Assembly: GCF_001420915.1 (NCBI RefSeq)
Contig: NZ_CP013021.1
Span: 1,822,501 to 1,886,500 of the forward strand
DNA length: 64,000 nucleotides
DNA from: Agarivorans gilvus
Lineage (GTDB): Bacteria; Pseudomonadota; Gammaproteobacteria; Enterobacterales; Celerinatantimonadaceae
Reading direction: 5' to 3'
Shown: positions 17,018 to 25,056 of the stretch, in pieces
Numbering within the stretch: the first letter of the stretch is position 1
How the letters are laid out: each line of letters starts with the position of its first letter
Position numbers and translations under genes: made by a program
Notes under the pieces: generated by a model
The model's input: the letters and a program-made list of their open reading frames with translations, nothing else
Databases searched by the model: none
What the model was told of the DNA's origin: nothing

Positions 17018-18430
17018 CTATTCGTCGTCGTAGAACTCTCCGGCCCAATTATCGAACCGTGAAAAGTGGCCTTGGAAAGTCAAGGGGACTCGACCAATGG
17101 GACCATTACGCTGCTTACCAATAATAATTTCCGCCAAACCTTTGTTATCCGTCCCTTCGTTATAAACTTCATCACGATAAATGAACATGATTAAGTCGGC
17201 ATCCTGCTCAATCGAGCCCGATTCACGTAAGTCCGAGTTAACCGGACGTTTATCGGCGCGCTGCTCCAAACTACGGTTTAACTGTGATAAGGCCACCACG
17301 GGTACGTTCAACTCTTTGGCTAATGATTTGAGCGAGCGAGAAATTTCGGCAATTTCCAAAGTTCGGTTTTCGCTTAAGCCTGGCACCTGCATCAACTGTA
17401 GGTAATCGATCATAATCATGCTTAAGCCCCCCTCCTCACGTGCCACTCGGCGTGCTCGAGAGCGCACTTCTGTGGGTGTTAAGCCGGAAGAATCATCCAC
17501 ATACATTTTCGATTTTTCAGCCATTAGGCCCATAGTTGAAGATAAACGCGCCCAGTCATCATCATCCAAACTACCGGTACGAATTTTGGTTTGGTCAATT
17601 CGTCCTAATGAGGCCAGCATACGCATCATAATTTGCTCAGAAGGCATCTCTAAACTAAAAATAAGCACCGGCTTATCTTGAGTCATCGCTGCATATTCAC
17701 AAAGGTTCATGGCAAAGGTGGTTTTACCCATCGACGGACGCGCCGCCACAATAATCAAGTCTGAGCCCTGTAAGCCACTGGTCTTCTTATCTAAGTCAGC
17801 AAAACCGGTTGATACCCCAGTTACCCCGTCGTTCGGGGCCTTATATAACTCTTCAATTTTATCGATGGTTTGCGCCAATAAACCTTTTACTTCTTTAGGG
17901 CCTTCGTTGGCATTAGCGCGCGATTCGGCGATTTTAAATACTTTACTTTCGGCGAAATCAAGTAGGTCACTACTCTTACGTCCCGCTGGTTCATAGCAGC
18001 TATCGGCGATTTCATTGGCCACTGAAATCAGCTCACGTGTTACCGCCCGCTCTCGCACAATTTCTGCGTAGGCGCGAATGTTCGCCGCACTGGGCGTATT
18101 CTTAGCAATCTCACCGAGATAAGCAAAACCACCAATATCGTCCAGCTGTTCTTGGCGCTCTAGCTCTTCAGATACCGTCACCAAGTCAATCGGTTGGCCA
18201 CCTTCGGCTAGGCGATGCATTGCGGCAAAAGCATATTGGTGAGCGCGCTGATAGAAATCTTGCTCAACCACCAGCTCTGAGACATTGTCCCAAGCGTTGT
18301 TATCTAACATCAAGCCACCCAACACGGCTTGCTCTGCTTCGAGCGAATGCGGAGGCACTTTCAGTTGATCGATTTGAGAATCTTTAGGCTTTTTATCTTT
18401 AAAATCACGAGAGGGCATGCGGGCTGCCAT
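17018..18430 (-). CDS. dnaB: replicative DNA helicase DnaB
   Basis: Hexameric 5'-3' helicase of the replication fork. 470 residues. N-terminal primase-binding domain from VPPHSLEAEQAVLGG, linker, then the RecA-like domain with Walker A ARPSMGKTTFA, Walker B MIMIDYLQLM, and the DnaB motifs SLEMPSEQIMMR and SDLRESGSIEQDADLI. No intein. The start ATG at 18430 gives a short basic N-terminal tail; the Met five codons later is possible. First gene of the dnaB-alr pair. Confidence 0.97.
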   Translation of the reverse strand: MAARMPSRDFKDKKPKDSQIDQLKVPPHSLEAEQAVLGGLMLDNNAWDNVSELVVEQDFYQRAHQYAFAAMHRLAEGGQPIDLVTVSEELERQEQLDDIGGFAYLGEIAKNTPSAANIRAYAEIVRERAVTRELISVANEIADSCYEPAGRKSSDLLDFAESKVFKIAESRANANEGPKEVKGLLAQTIDKIEELYKAPNDGVTGVSTGFADLDKKTSGLQGSDLIIVAARPSMGKTTFAMNLCEYAAMTQDKPVLIFSLEMPSEQIMMRMLASLGRIDQTKIRTGSLDDDDWARLSSTMGLMAEKSKMYVDDSSGLTPTEVRSRARRVAREEGGLSMIMIDYLQLMQVPGLSENRTLEIAEISRSLKSLAKELNVPVVALSQLNRSLEQRADKRPVNSDLRESGSIEQDADLIMFIYRDEVYNEGTDNKGLAEIIIGKQRNGPIGRVPLTFQGHFSRFDNWAGEFYDDE

Positions 18431-18519
18431 AATCTGTCATTGCGGTTGTTCAATACTGCTGTCTATTATGCGGGAATATTATAACGACACCAAGTACCAT
18501 TTAACCAAAGCGAGCAAAC

Positions 18520-18543
18520 AAAAAAGCCAGCTCATGGCTGGCT
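18520..18543 (-). terminator. cytochrome c gene terminator
   Basis: Minus-strand stem AGCCAGC/GCTGGCT with a 5-base loop followed by T6, downstream of the cytochrome c stop codon. Confidence 0.85.
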
Positions 18544-18562
18544 TCAACTTAAAACACAGCCA

Positions 18563-18856
18563 TTACATAGCGGCAAAATAAGCCGCTAGTTCTGCAATCT
18601 CTTCGTTAGTTAAGCTGGCAGCTTGGGCCTGCATAACCATGGCTAGACCGCCGCTACGTTGCTTGGCACGATAAGCCTCTAATGCTTTCACCAAGTATGC
18701 TTCTTTTTGCCCTGCTAAATTAGGGTAATCAGCGGTAGTACCTATGCCGTCAGCTCCATGACACGCGGCACATATTGGGGCCTTAGCTGGTGCCGCGTTG
18801 GCCGTTGCTGTGACAAATGGAAGCGATAATGCTAGCGCAAGGATTATTTTATTCAT
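18563..18856 (-). CDS. small periplasmic class I cytochrome c (c5/c553 type)
   Basis: 97 residues from the second ATG (18856), which has AAGAGA at better spacing than the ATG two codons earlier. Signal peptide ILALALSLPFVTATANA, then one haem site CAACHG, NLAGQKEAYLVKALEAYR and a distal methionine in GGLAMVMQAQA, ending with the helix NEEIAELAAYFAAM. These are the features of monohaem cytochromes shuttling electrons in the periplasm. The electron-transfer partner is unknown; the gene is monocistronic with its own terminator. Confidence 0.9.
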   Translation of the reverse strand: MNKIILALALSLPFVTATANAAPAKAPICAACHGADGIGTTADYPNLAGQKEAYLVKALEAYRAKQRSGGLAMVMQAQAASLTNEEIAELAAYFAAM

Positions 18857-18996
18857 CTTCATTCTCTTGATTTATATTAGGATGACAAAGTAATTGCCCT
18901 GAGGCCGTTACTCCACACAAGCTAGCTTCAGGTTAATTTGAGCATAGCAAAGAAAACATAAGAGCAACAGCATCAACAGCTTAGAACATGAGCCCT

Positions 18997-19614
18997 TTAA
19001 AATATTGAGATGGCAGGGGCTTGTAGGCAGTCCTCAGCGTCATGTGTGACCAAAATAGCCGGAATAGCTAAGGTTTCGATTTTAGCCTTAACAAAGGCCC
19101 TAAACTGCTTACGCAGCGGTTTATCAAGTTTACTAAAGGGTTCATCCAGTAGTAATAATTTAGGTTCAGCCAATAAACTGCGTAATACACTCACTCTGGC
19201 TCGCTGCCCTCCCGATAGGCTGGCGATATCACGCAGCTGATAACCGGCCATACCCGCTTCTTGCAAGGCCTGCGCGATGATTACATCGGCTTGCGGGTGT
19301 TGATTTGCCGCTAAGCCATAACGTAAGTTTTGTGCAACATTAAAGTGTGGGAATAGCAGATCATCTTGAAATAACATCCCCACCTCACGCTCTGCTTGAG
19401 GCAAACTTAATAAGGATTTACCAGCCAATTCAACCAAGCCAGAACAGCTGAACTGGCTATCTAAAGTACCTGCTAAGGCCGCTAAAAAAGTGGATTTACC
19501 ACAGCCGCTAGGTCCCATAATGGTGACAATCTCACCACCAGCCACCTGCAAATTAAAATCTTTCAATAAGCTCTGATGATTCAAACTTAAACAGAATTTT
19601 TCGATAGTTAACAT
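18997..19614 (-). CDS. ynjD: ABC transporter ATP-binding protein, YnjD type
   Basis: 205 residues from the ATG at 19614, which overlaps the permease stop (TAATG); an in-frame start 15 codons upstream lies inside the permease gene and is rejected. Walker A GPSGCGKST, Q-loop MLFQDDLLFPH, signature LSGGQRARVSVLRSL, Walker B LLLLDEPFSKLD and H-loop VTHDAED are all intact. Third gene of a ynjBCD-type importer; the substrate of this family is not established. Confidence 0.85.
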   Translation of the reverse strand: MLTIEKFCLSLNHQSLLKDFNLQVAGGEIVTIMGPSGCGKSTFLAALAGTLDSQFSCSGLVELAGKSLLSLPQAEREVGMLFQDDLLFPHFNVAQNLRYGLAANQHPQADVIIAQALQEAGMAGYQLRDIASLSGGQRARVSVLRSLLAEPKLLLLDEPFSKLDKPLRKQFRAFVKAKIETLAIPAILVTHDAEDCLQAPAISIF

Positions 19615-21302
19615 TAGTTTTGCATTTCCCGGCGCTGACGATAACGCCATTTCGGCCAAATAATCACCATGCTATATACCAACAATGGCAGTAAAGTTTG
19701 CCAAATTACCATTACTGCAGTAATCCGCCTGTCTCCTCCCGAGGCCAAGGCTACCGCCTCGGTGGTAAGGGTGCTTAAACGGCCTGCTCCAGCAAACAGT
19801 GTGGGCAAGTATTGCGCAATGCTCACCGCAAAGCCGATGGCAAAAGCAAAGCCCAAAGGCCGCGTCAGCATTGGTAGTTTCACTTTAAATAAACTTCGCC
19901 AATAACTATGAGACAAGCTAATCGCCGCCTGCATGTAACGCTGGTCAAAGCCGCGATAACTATCAACTAAAGATAGGTAAACATAGGGCAAAACAAAGAT
20001 AAGGTGAGCCCAAATCACGCTAATCAGCAAACCATCCAAGCGATAACGAAACAGTTCCACCTGCATCCCAAATAAAAATGCGACTTGCGGCAATAACAGC
20101 GGCAGATAAATCACTAAGGACCACCAGCCGCCGCTTATTTGGCGTTTTACTTGATACTCTAAACAAGCAATCACCAACACCAAGCTCAACGCAGCAGACG
20201 CCACGGCAATGATTAAACTGTTTAACAAGGGTTCGATTAAATAACTGCCAGCTTGTTGCCAATAACGTAAACTCCATTCGCTGGGTAGGGCCTCGGGGAA
20301 ACGCCATCGCCAAGCAAATGACCATATCAGCATTAGCGCCAGGCTTAAAATTAGGCAAAGCATAACCACCGCCACTAAGCACATGGCCCATCTAGATTGC
20401 CCTTCCACTTTGCGCAGCCCCCGCATAGCGCAGACTAAGTTCGCTGCTAAATAAATTTTTTCTAACCACAACGCCAAGGCTAGGCTCAAGCCAACCGACA
20501 AGAGTAGCAATATCGCCCCGGCAGCACCTAACAAACGATGCTCAAGGTAGCTATCACTAAACCACTGCCAAACCAACAAGCCCAAGGTCACAGGTCGACT
20601 AGGACCAATAATTTGAGCCACGTCTACCACCGTTAAAGAAAACGCCAAAACACAAAAAAATGCCAAGCGAATTCGACGCAACAATTGCGGGAATAGGATT
20701 TGTTTCCACACTTGAGCCCGTGAATACCCCAAGCTTTGTCCCACCATCAAGCTACGCTTAATCGGCAACTGAGAACAAGCGGCCAATAATACGAAGAGTA
20801 AAAAAGGCAGTTCTTTCAGCCATAAGGCCAAAATAAGACTCAAGCCCCAAGGGTCTTGGGTGGTTTGCCACAAAGGAGGGTAGTTAAAACCACTTAACCA
20901 AGGCGACACCCAGCGCATTAACCAGCCACTGGGTGCCAGTAAAAACAATAAGGCAATTGCCATAGCCACATGGGGAATAGCTAGAAACGGTGCGAGAGAC
21001 TTTTCCAGCCAAGACCAATAGCGCGAGTGATAACAATGCATCAATAACCACAGCGCGCATACCAGAGAAAGCAATGCCGCGCTCCAACCGGTCAATAAGC
21101 TTAAACCTAAAGAGCGCCACAAAGAGGGATAAGTAAGCAATTGCTGCCAAGCCGCTAGGCTAAGCTCGGTTTTTCCAGCAAGCGGAAAATAGCCAAAGGC
21201 TGGCAATAAGGTAGCCAGCAAACCCAAAACCACGGGAAGCAGCAATAACAATAAGCTAATCGCCGGGAAAACAATCCCTGCCCTATCGTATAAGCGCCTC
21301 AT
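19614..21302 (-). CDS. ynjC: ABC transporter permease, YnjC type (two fused permease domains)
   Basis: 562 residues with about twelve membrane helices in two tandem permease halves, as in YnjC and the FbpB/ThiP permeases. Each half carries an EAA-like loop, for example SLGYSRAQVWKQILFPQLL in the first and AISLSHSYWRSLFKVKLPML in the second. It overlaps ynjB by 4 bases (ATGA) and ynjD by 1 base, so the three are translationally coupled. Confidence 0.85.
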   Translation of the reverse strand: MRRLYDRAGIVFPAISLLLLLLPVVLGLLATLLPAFGYFPLAGKTELSLAAWQQLLTYPSLWRSLGLSLLTGWSAALLSLVCALWLLMHCYHSRYWSWLEKSLAPFLAIPHVAMAIALLFLLAPSGWLMRWVSPWLSGFNYPPLWQTTQDPWGLSLILALWLKELPFLLFVLLAACSQLPIKRSLMVGQSLGYSRAQVWKQILFPQLLRRIRLAFFCVLAFSLTVVDVAQIIGPSRPVTLGLLVWQWFSDSYLEHRLLGAAGAILLLLSVGLSLALALWLEKIYLAANLVCAMRGLRKVEGQSRWAMCLVAVVMLCLILSLALMLIWSFAWRWRFPEALPSEWSLRYWQQAGSYLIEPLLNSLIIAVASAALSLVLVIACLEYQVKRQISGGWWSLVIYLPLLLPQVAFLFGMQVELFRYRLDGLLISVIWAHLIFVLPYVYLSLVDSYRGFDQRYMQAAISLSHSYWRSLFKVKLPMLTRPLGFAFAIGFAVSIAQYLPTLFAGAGRLSTLTTEAVALASGGDRRITAVMVIWQTLLPLLVYSMVIIWPKWRYRQRREMQN

Positions 21303-22480
21303 CGGCTATAACGGCGCAACCATTCTGCTTCCAATAAAGTCACCCAGCTAGCATGCGGCTCGGCAAGCACATTGGCTCGGTCTTGCGCACTTAAACTGGC
21401 TGGGCTTAACTGTTGCTGAAATAGCTGTCGTTGTTCGGCATTAAGCTTATCCATACTCAAAACACTAGGATCCCCCCAATAACTAAGATCCGATTTACGC
21501 GCCTGGGCTTCGGGCGATAACAAGAAATTGGCCACGACCATCGCCGCGGCCGTCGCATCACTATTAAAAGGAATAGCCAAGAAATGGGTATTGGCAATGC
21601 TGCCAGCTTGATGTACATAACTGCGCACAGACTCAGGTAACAAGCCTTGAATAATGCCCGCTGCAGGCTCATTAGGATTAAAAGTAAAGGCAATGCTTAA
21701 TTCGCCATCATTGAGTAGCTGTTGCATCTGCCCACTGCCACTAGGGAAACTTAAGCCACGGCGCCACATTAAGGGATGCAGTTTATCTAAAAAACGCCAT
21801 AACTCGGCAGTAAGCTGCTCAAACTGTTGTTTGTCTACCGCTTGATAGAGCACGCTTTGGTCGTCAATAAACTCCAGCAATGCTTGCTTAATAAAGGTTG
21901 TGCCATAGAAACTAGGCGGAGCAGGATAAGTAAATAAGCCCGGATGTTGCTCAAGGTAACGCAATAAATCTAGCATTGACTTGGGAGGTTGAGCTAAGCG
22001 AGCACTATCATAATAGAAAGTCAGCTGTGCGCCGCCCCACGGTGACTCATAGCCCTCAACAGGAAGAGTAAAATCATAAAGCAAAGCGGGACTTTGTTGA
22101 TCGGTTAGCGCTAAGTTAGGTAAACGCTGACTAAATGGACCAAACAGTAAATCAGCCTCCTTCAGCGCGCGAAAGTTTTCACCATTCACCCACACTAAAT
22201 CAACGCTGCCACCTTCGCTTCGACCACTCACCTTCTCAGCCAGAATACGACTCACCACATTGGCGGTTTCGCTTACCTTTACATGTTCTAAATTAACGTG
22301 GTAACGCTGTTTGACTTGTTCAGCAGCCCAATCAATATAAGCGTTAATATTATCGTCACCGGCCCAGGCATTGAAGTAAACAGTTTGCCCTTTCGCTTGT
22401 TGCTCAAGCGCTTGCCAGTTCTGCTCAGCTTGCACCGCAAGGCTAATGAAAGTACTCAGCACTATAAAAAATAAACGCAC
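21299..22480 (-). CDS. ynjB: ABC transporter substrate-binding protein, YnjB type
   Basis: Periplasmic binding protein, about 393 residues. I choose the GTG at 22480: AAGGAG lies 7 bases upstream and the product then starts with a signal peptide, VRLFFIVLSTFISLAVQA; the longer frame from 22516 adds 12 unlikely residues. Motifs such as VYFNAWAGDDNINAYIDW, VDLVWVNGENFRALKEAD and TLPVEGYESPWGGAQLTFYYD are typical of the YnjB family. First gene of ynjBCD. No TPP riboswitch or metal-regulator site was seen upstream. Confidence 0.85.
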   Translation of the reverse strand: MRLFFIVLSTFISLAVQAEQNWQALEQQAKGQTVYFNAWAGDDNINAYIDWAAEQVKQRYHVNLEHVKVSETANVVSRILAEKVSGRSEGGSVDLVWVNGENFRALKEADLLFGPFSQRLPNLALTDQQSPALLYDFTLPVEGYESPWGGAQLTFYYDSARLAQPPKSMLDLLRYLEQHPGLFTYPAPPSFYGTTFIKQALLEFIDDQSVLYQAVDKQQFEQLTAELWRFLDKLHPLMWRRGLSFPSGSGQMQQLLNDGELSIAFTFNPNEPAAGIIQGLLPESVRSYVHQAGSIANTHFLAIPFNSDATAAAMVVANFLLSPEAQARKSDLSYWGDPSVLSMDKLNAEQRQLFQQQLSPASLSAQDRANVLAEPHASWVTLLEAEWLRRYSR

Positions 22481-22590
22481 ACTCGCTCTCCTTGTATAAG
22501 TGACATGAACAGCCACATTACGCTTCCTTTAATTAAACCGGCTTCAAACCCAGTCTCTTTCAATAATGCCTAAAATCATACCCCATATAC

Positions 22591-22620
22591 AAAAAAACCG
22601 CGCCAAGGCGCGGTTTTTTT
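22591..22620 (-). terminator. rpsF-priB-rpsR-rplI operon terminator
   Basis: GC stem ACCGCGCC/GGCGCGGT with a 2-base turn, flanked by A7 and T7, just after the rplI stop. Confidence 0.9.
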
Positions 22621-22638
22621 CAAGCGATGAAACTGAAA

Positions 22639-23091
22639 TTATTCAGCAGCAACAACTTGTAGCGTAACAGTAGCACTTACGTCAGAATGAACTTGGATAA
22701 CAACATCCACTTCACCAGTAGTACGTAATACACCGTTTGGTAGGCGAACTTCAGATTTAACTACGTTAACACCGGCAGCAGTTACCACATCAGCGATGTC
22801 GCGAGTACCGATAGAACCGAATAGTTTACCTTCTTCACCAGCTTTAGCTTCAATAACAATCGCTTCTAGAGCGTTTAGTTTTTCAGCGCGAGCTTCAGCG
22901 TCTTTCAAAGTATCTGCAAGTTTAGCTTCTAATTCTGCACGACGAGCTTCGAAAACCTCAACGTTAGCTTTAGTTGCTGGTACTGCTTTACCTTGTGGGA
23001 TCAAGAAGTTACGTGCGTAACCTGCTTTAACATTAACTTGATCACCTAAACCGCCTAAGTTAGCGATTTTGTCTAATAGAATAATTTCCAT
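22639..23091 (-). CDS. rplI: 50S ribosomal protein L9
   Basis: 150 residues (E. coli 149). N-terminal rRNA-binding domain MEIILLDKIANLGGLGDQVNVKAG-like with YARNFLIPQGKA, the long connecting helix (FEARRAELEAKLADTLKD region) and the C-terminal domain with KLFGSIGTRDIADVV. Last gene of the rpsF-priB-rpsR-rplI operon. It binds 23S rRNA near the base of the L1 stalk. Confidence 0.97.
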   Translation of the reverse strand: MEIILLDKIANLGGLGDQVNVKAGYARNFLIPQGKAVPATKANVEVFEARRAELEAKLADTLKDAEARAEKLNALEAIVIEAKAGEEGKLFGSIGTRDIADVVTAAGVNVVKSEVRLPNGVLRTTGEVDVVIQVHSDVSATVTLQVVAAE

Positions 23092-23140
23092 TACCTTTCC
23101 TCGAAAATGTAAGTTGAGTTAGGCCAGTTGCAACGCCGAC

Positions 23141-23368
23141 TTACTTATGTAAATCAGTGTATGGCAATAGAGCCAGGTAACGAGCACGTTTAATAGCGCG
23201 TGCAAGTTGACGTTGGTATTTAGCGCTTGTACCAGTAATACGGCTAGGTACAATTTTACCACTTTCAGTGATGTAGTTTTTCAATGTTGCAGTATCTTTG
23301 TAATCGATCTCTACAACACCTTCCGCTGAGAAGCGGCAGAATTTACGACGACGGAAAAAACGTGCCAT
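23141..23368 (-). CDS. rpsR: 30S ribosomal protein S18
   Basis: 75 residues starting MARFFRRRKFCRFSAEG at the ATG 23368; the frame is open 36 codons further upstream into priB, but the conserved family start is here. Contains YKDTATLKNYITESGKIV and the C-terminal RARYLALLPYTD. It pairs with S6 on the platform of the small subunit. Third gene of the operon. Confidence 0.98.
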   Translation of the reverse strand: MARFFRRRKFCRFSAEGVVEIDYKDTATLKNYITESGKIVPSRITGTSAKYQRQLARAIKRARYLALLPYTDLHK

Positions 23369-23378
23369 AACATTATCC

Positions 23379-23687
23379 TCATGATAACAATTCAATTTCC
23401 GAAGCATGAAGTACCAAGCGATAATTACCGTTGGCGGCCTTGTGGCTATGGATAAAACCACTGACCCTAACTTCACACCCCATACTTATATGCGATGAAT
23501 CTTGCTTTAAAATATCGCCACTTGCGACTACCGCCATTTGGCAATAGGCTTGGCGAGAAAATCCAGCTTCTTGCTGCTGCGAACGATGCTCTAACCAAAA
23601 CTGGCAGTGAGCAACTCCCGCCGGACTGATTGTGCGTTTTGGCGCGCGTAATACCCGCCCTTGCAAAATCAATCTATTTTCAGACAT
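23379..23687 (-). CDS. priB: primosomal replication protein N, PriB
   Basis: 102-residue OB-fold single-strand DNA-binding protein that stabilises PriA in restart of stalled replication forks. Features: NRLILQGRVLRAPKRTISPAG, FWLEHRSQQQEAGFSRQAYC, and a C-terminal strand YRLVLHASEIELLS. It lies in its usual place between rpsF (5 bases) and rpsR (10 bases). Confidence 0.94.
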   Translation of the reverse strand: MSENRLILQGRVLRAPKRTISPAGVAHCQFWLEHRSQQQEAGFSRQAYCQMAVVASGDILKQDSSHISMGCEVRVSGFIHSHKAANGNYRLVLHASEIELLS

Positions 23688-23692
23688 CAGTC

Positions 23693-24121
23693 TTATTCTT
23701 CGCTAGTTGACTCTTCTTCAGCTTCTACTTTAGGAGCTTCTTCTGTTGCCGCTTCTTCACGACGAGCTGGACGCTCTTCGTCACGACGAGCTGGACGCTC
23801 ATCTTTAGCTTTAGCAATAGCTGATGCTTCAGTGATAGCAGACTTAGTGCGCATGATCATGTTACGGATAACAGCATCGTTGAAACGGAAAGCAGTTTCC
23901 AATTCATCAACAACTTCTGCGCTAGCTTCGATGTTCATAAGAACATAGTGGGCTTTGTGCAATTTTTCGATTGGGTAAGCCAATTGACGGCGGCCCCAGT
24001 CTTCCAAGCGATGGATGCTACCGCCGTTATCGTTGATAACTGCTGAGTAACGCTCGATCATACCTGGAACTTGTTCGCTCTGGTCTGGGTGGACCATGAA
24101 TACGATTTCGTAATGACGCAT
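23693..24121 (-). CDS. rpsF: 30S ribosomal protein S6
   Basis: 142 residues starting MRHYEIVFMVHPDQSEQVP. The core ends near residue 100 and is followed by a charged tail of about 40 residues with two copies of ERPARR and an acidic end, EEESTSEE, the kind of tail to which RimK adds glutamates. E. coli S6 is shorter (about 131-135). First gene of the operon; the S6:S18 pair often represses this operon by binding its leader. Confidence 0.97.
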   Translation of the reverse strand: MRHYEIVFMVHPDQSEQVPGMIERYSAVINDNGGSIHRLEDWGRRQLAYPIEKLHKAHYVLMNIEASAEVVDELETAFRFNDAVIRNMIMRTKSAITEASAIAKAKDERPARRDEERPARREEAATEEAPKVEAEEESTSEE

Positions 24122-24213
24122 GATTGCTCCCTACGGGTTATAGCCTCGTTCATGGTACAGTCAAACCGAAGAGGCAAGGAACTAAAAATAAAATGACTGT
24201 TTTAGGGGCGCAA

Positions 24214-24242
24214 ATTCTATGTGAAGGTGAGATTTTAATCAA
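24214..24242 (-). promoter_or_regulatory. rpsF operon sigma-70 promoter
   Basis: Minus-strand TTGATT (24237-24242), 17-base spacer, TAGAAT (24214-24219). It gives a leader of about 87 bases before rpsF, which includes GCCTC/GAGGC pairing and a CCG next to the ribosome-binding site AGGGAG; an S6:S18 binding structure is possible but not demonstrated. Confidence 0.6.
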
Positions 24243-24267
24243 GTTAAATTAACGCCCCTGTACAAAT

Positions 24268-24298
24268 AAAAAAGGAGGCGTAAATACGGCCTCCTTTT
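24268..24298 (-). terminator. rlmB (motX-rnr-rlmB) terminator
   Basis: Minus-strand stem AAAAGGAGGC/GCCTCCTTTT with a 9-base loop and T-rich end, downstream of the rlmB stop. Confidence 0.85.
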
Positions 24299-24319
24299 AG
24301 ACATAAACAGAGCTCACAT

Positions 24320-25054
24320 TTAACGGCGTTGACGCACCGCCTCAAACAAACAAATCCCTGCTGCTACCGACACATTTAAGCTGGAAACAGCGCCTAACAT
24401 CGGTAATTTGACTAACTCGTCACAGGTCTCGCGCGTTAAGCGCCGCATCCCGGTTCCCTCTGCGCCCATCACGATGGCCATCGGCCCCTGTAATTTACTG
24501 TCGTAAATGAACTGTTCGGCCTCACCAGCCGTGCCGACAACCCACACCCCTAACTGTTGTAAATCACGTAAGGTTCTCGCAAGGTTTGTCACCACCACTA
24601 AAGGCACTGTTTCGGCGGCACCACAGGCCACCTTTCGTACCGTAGCATTCAATTGCACCGATTTATCTTTAGGCACAATCACTCCCGCCACTCCAGCGGC
24701 GTCGGCATTGCGTAAACACGCACCTAAATTATGCGGATCGGTCACGCCGTCCAAGACTAAAAACAGCGGTGCAGTAGTAGCTTCAACTAACTGCTTTAAA
24801 TCGTGTTCATTATAGCCACGCCCCGCCTTAACCCGAGCAACGATCCCCTGATGTTGGGTACTCTCTGCTTTATCGTCTAGCGCCTTACGCGGCATAAACT
24901 GAACCGATGCGCCTAAACGACGTAACTCATTCAACAAAGGTAATAAGCGCTCATCTTGACGGCCTTTAAGGGCGAAGACTTCTATAATTCGCTCGGGGCT
25001 ACGTTCGAGTAAAGCCTGCACCGCATGCAGACCATAAATAACTTGTTGGCTCAT
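24320..25054 (-). CDS. rlmB: 23S rRNA (guanosine-2'-O-)-methyltransferase RlmB
   Basis: SPOUT-class methyltransferase modifying G2251 of 23S rRNA (E. coli numbering). 244 residues: N-terminal substrate-binding domain (VIYGLHAVQALLERSPERI), then the trefoil-knot domain with LDGVTDPHNLGACLRNADA (motif 1), IVMGAEGTGMRRLT (motif 2) and LPMLGAVSSLNVSVAAGI (motif 3). It lies 2 bases after rnr, the usual rnr-rlmB pair. Confidence 0.96.
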   Translation of the reverse strand: MSQQVIYGLHAVQALLERSPERIIEVFALKGRQDERLLPLLNELRRLGASVQFMPRKALDDKAESTQHQGIVARVKAGRGYNEHDLKQLVEATTAPLFLVLDGVTDPHNLGACLRNADAAGVAGVIVPKDKSVQLNATVRKVACGAAETVPLVVVTNLARTLRDLQQLGVWVVGTAGEAEQFIYDSKLQGPMAIVMGAEGTGMRRLTRETCDELVKLPMLGAVSSLNVSVAAGICLFEAVRQRR

Positions 25055-25056
25055 AT

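Noticed and set aside
22517..22590. TPP riboswitch or metal-responsive element before ynjBCD
   Set aside because: The short region has no riboswitch core and no recognisable operator.
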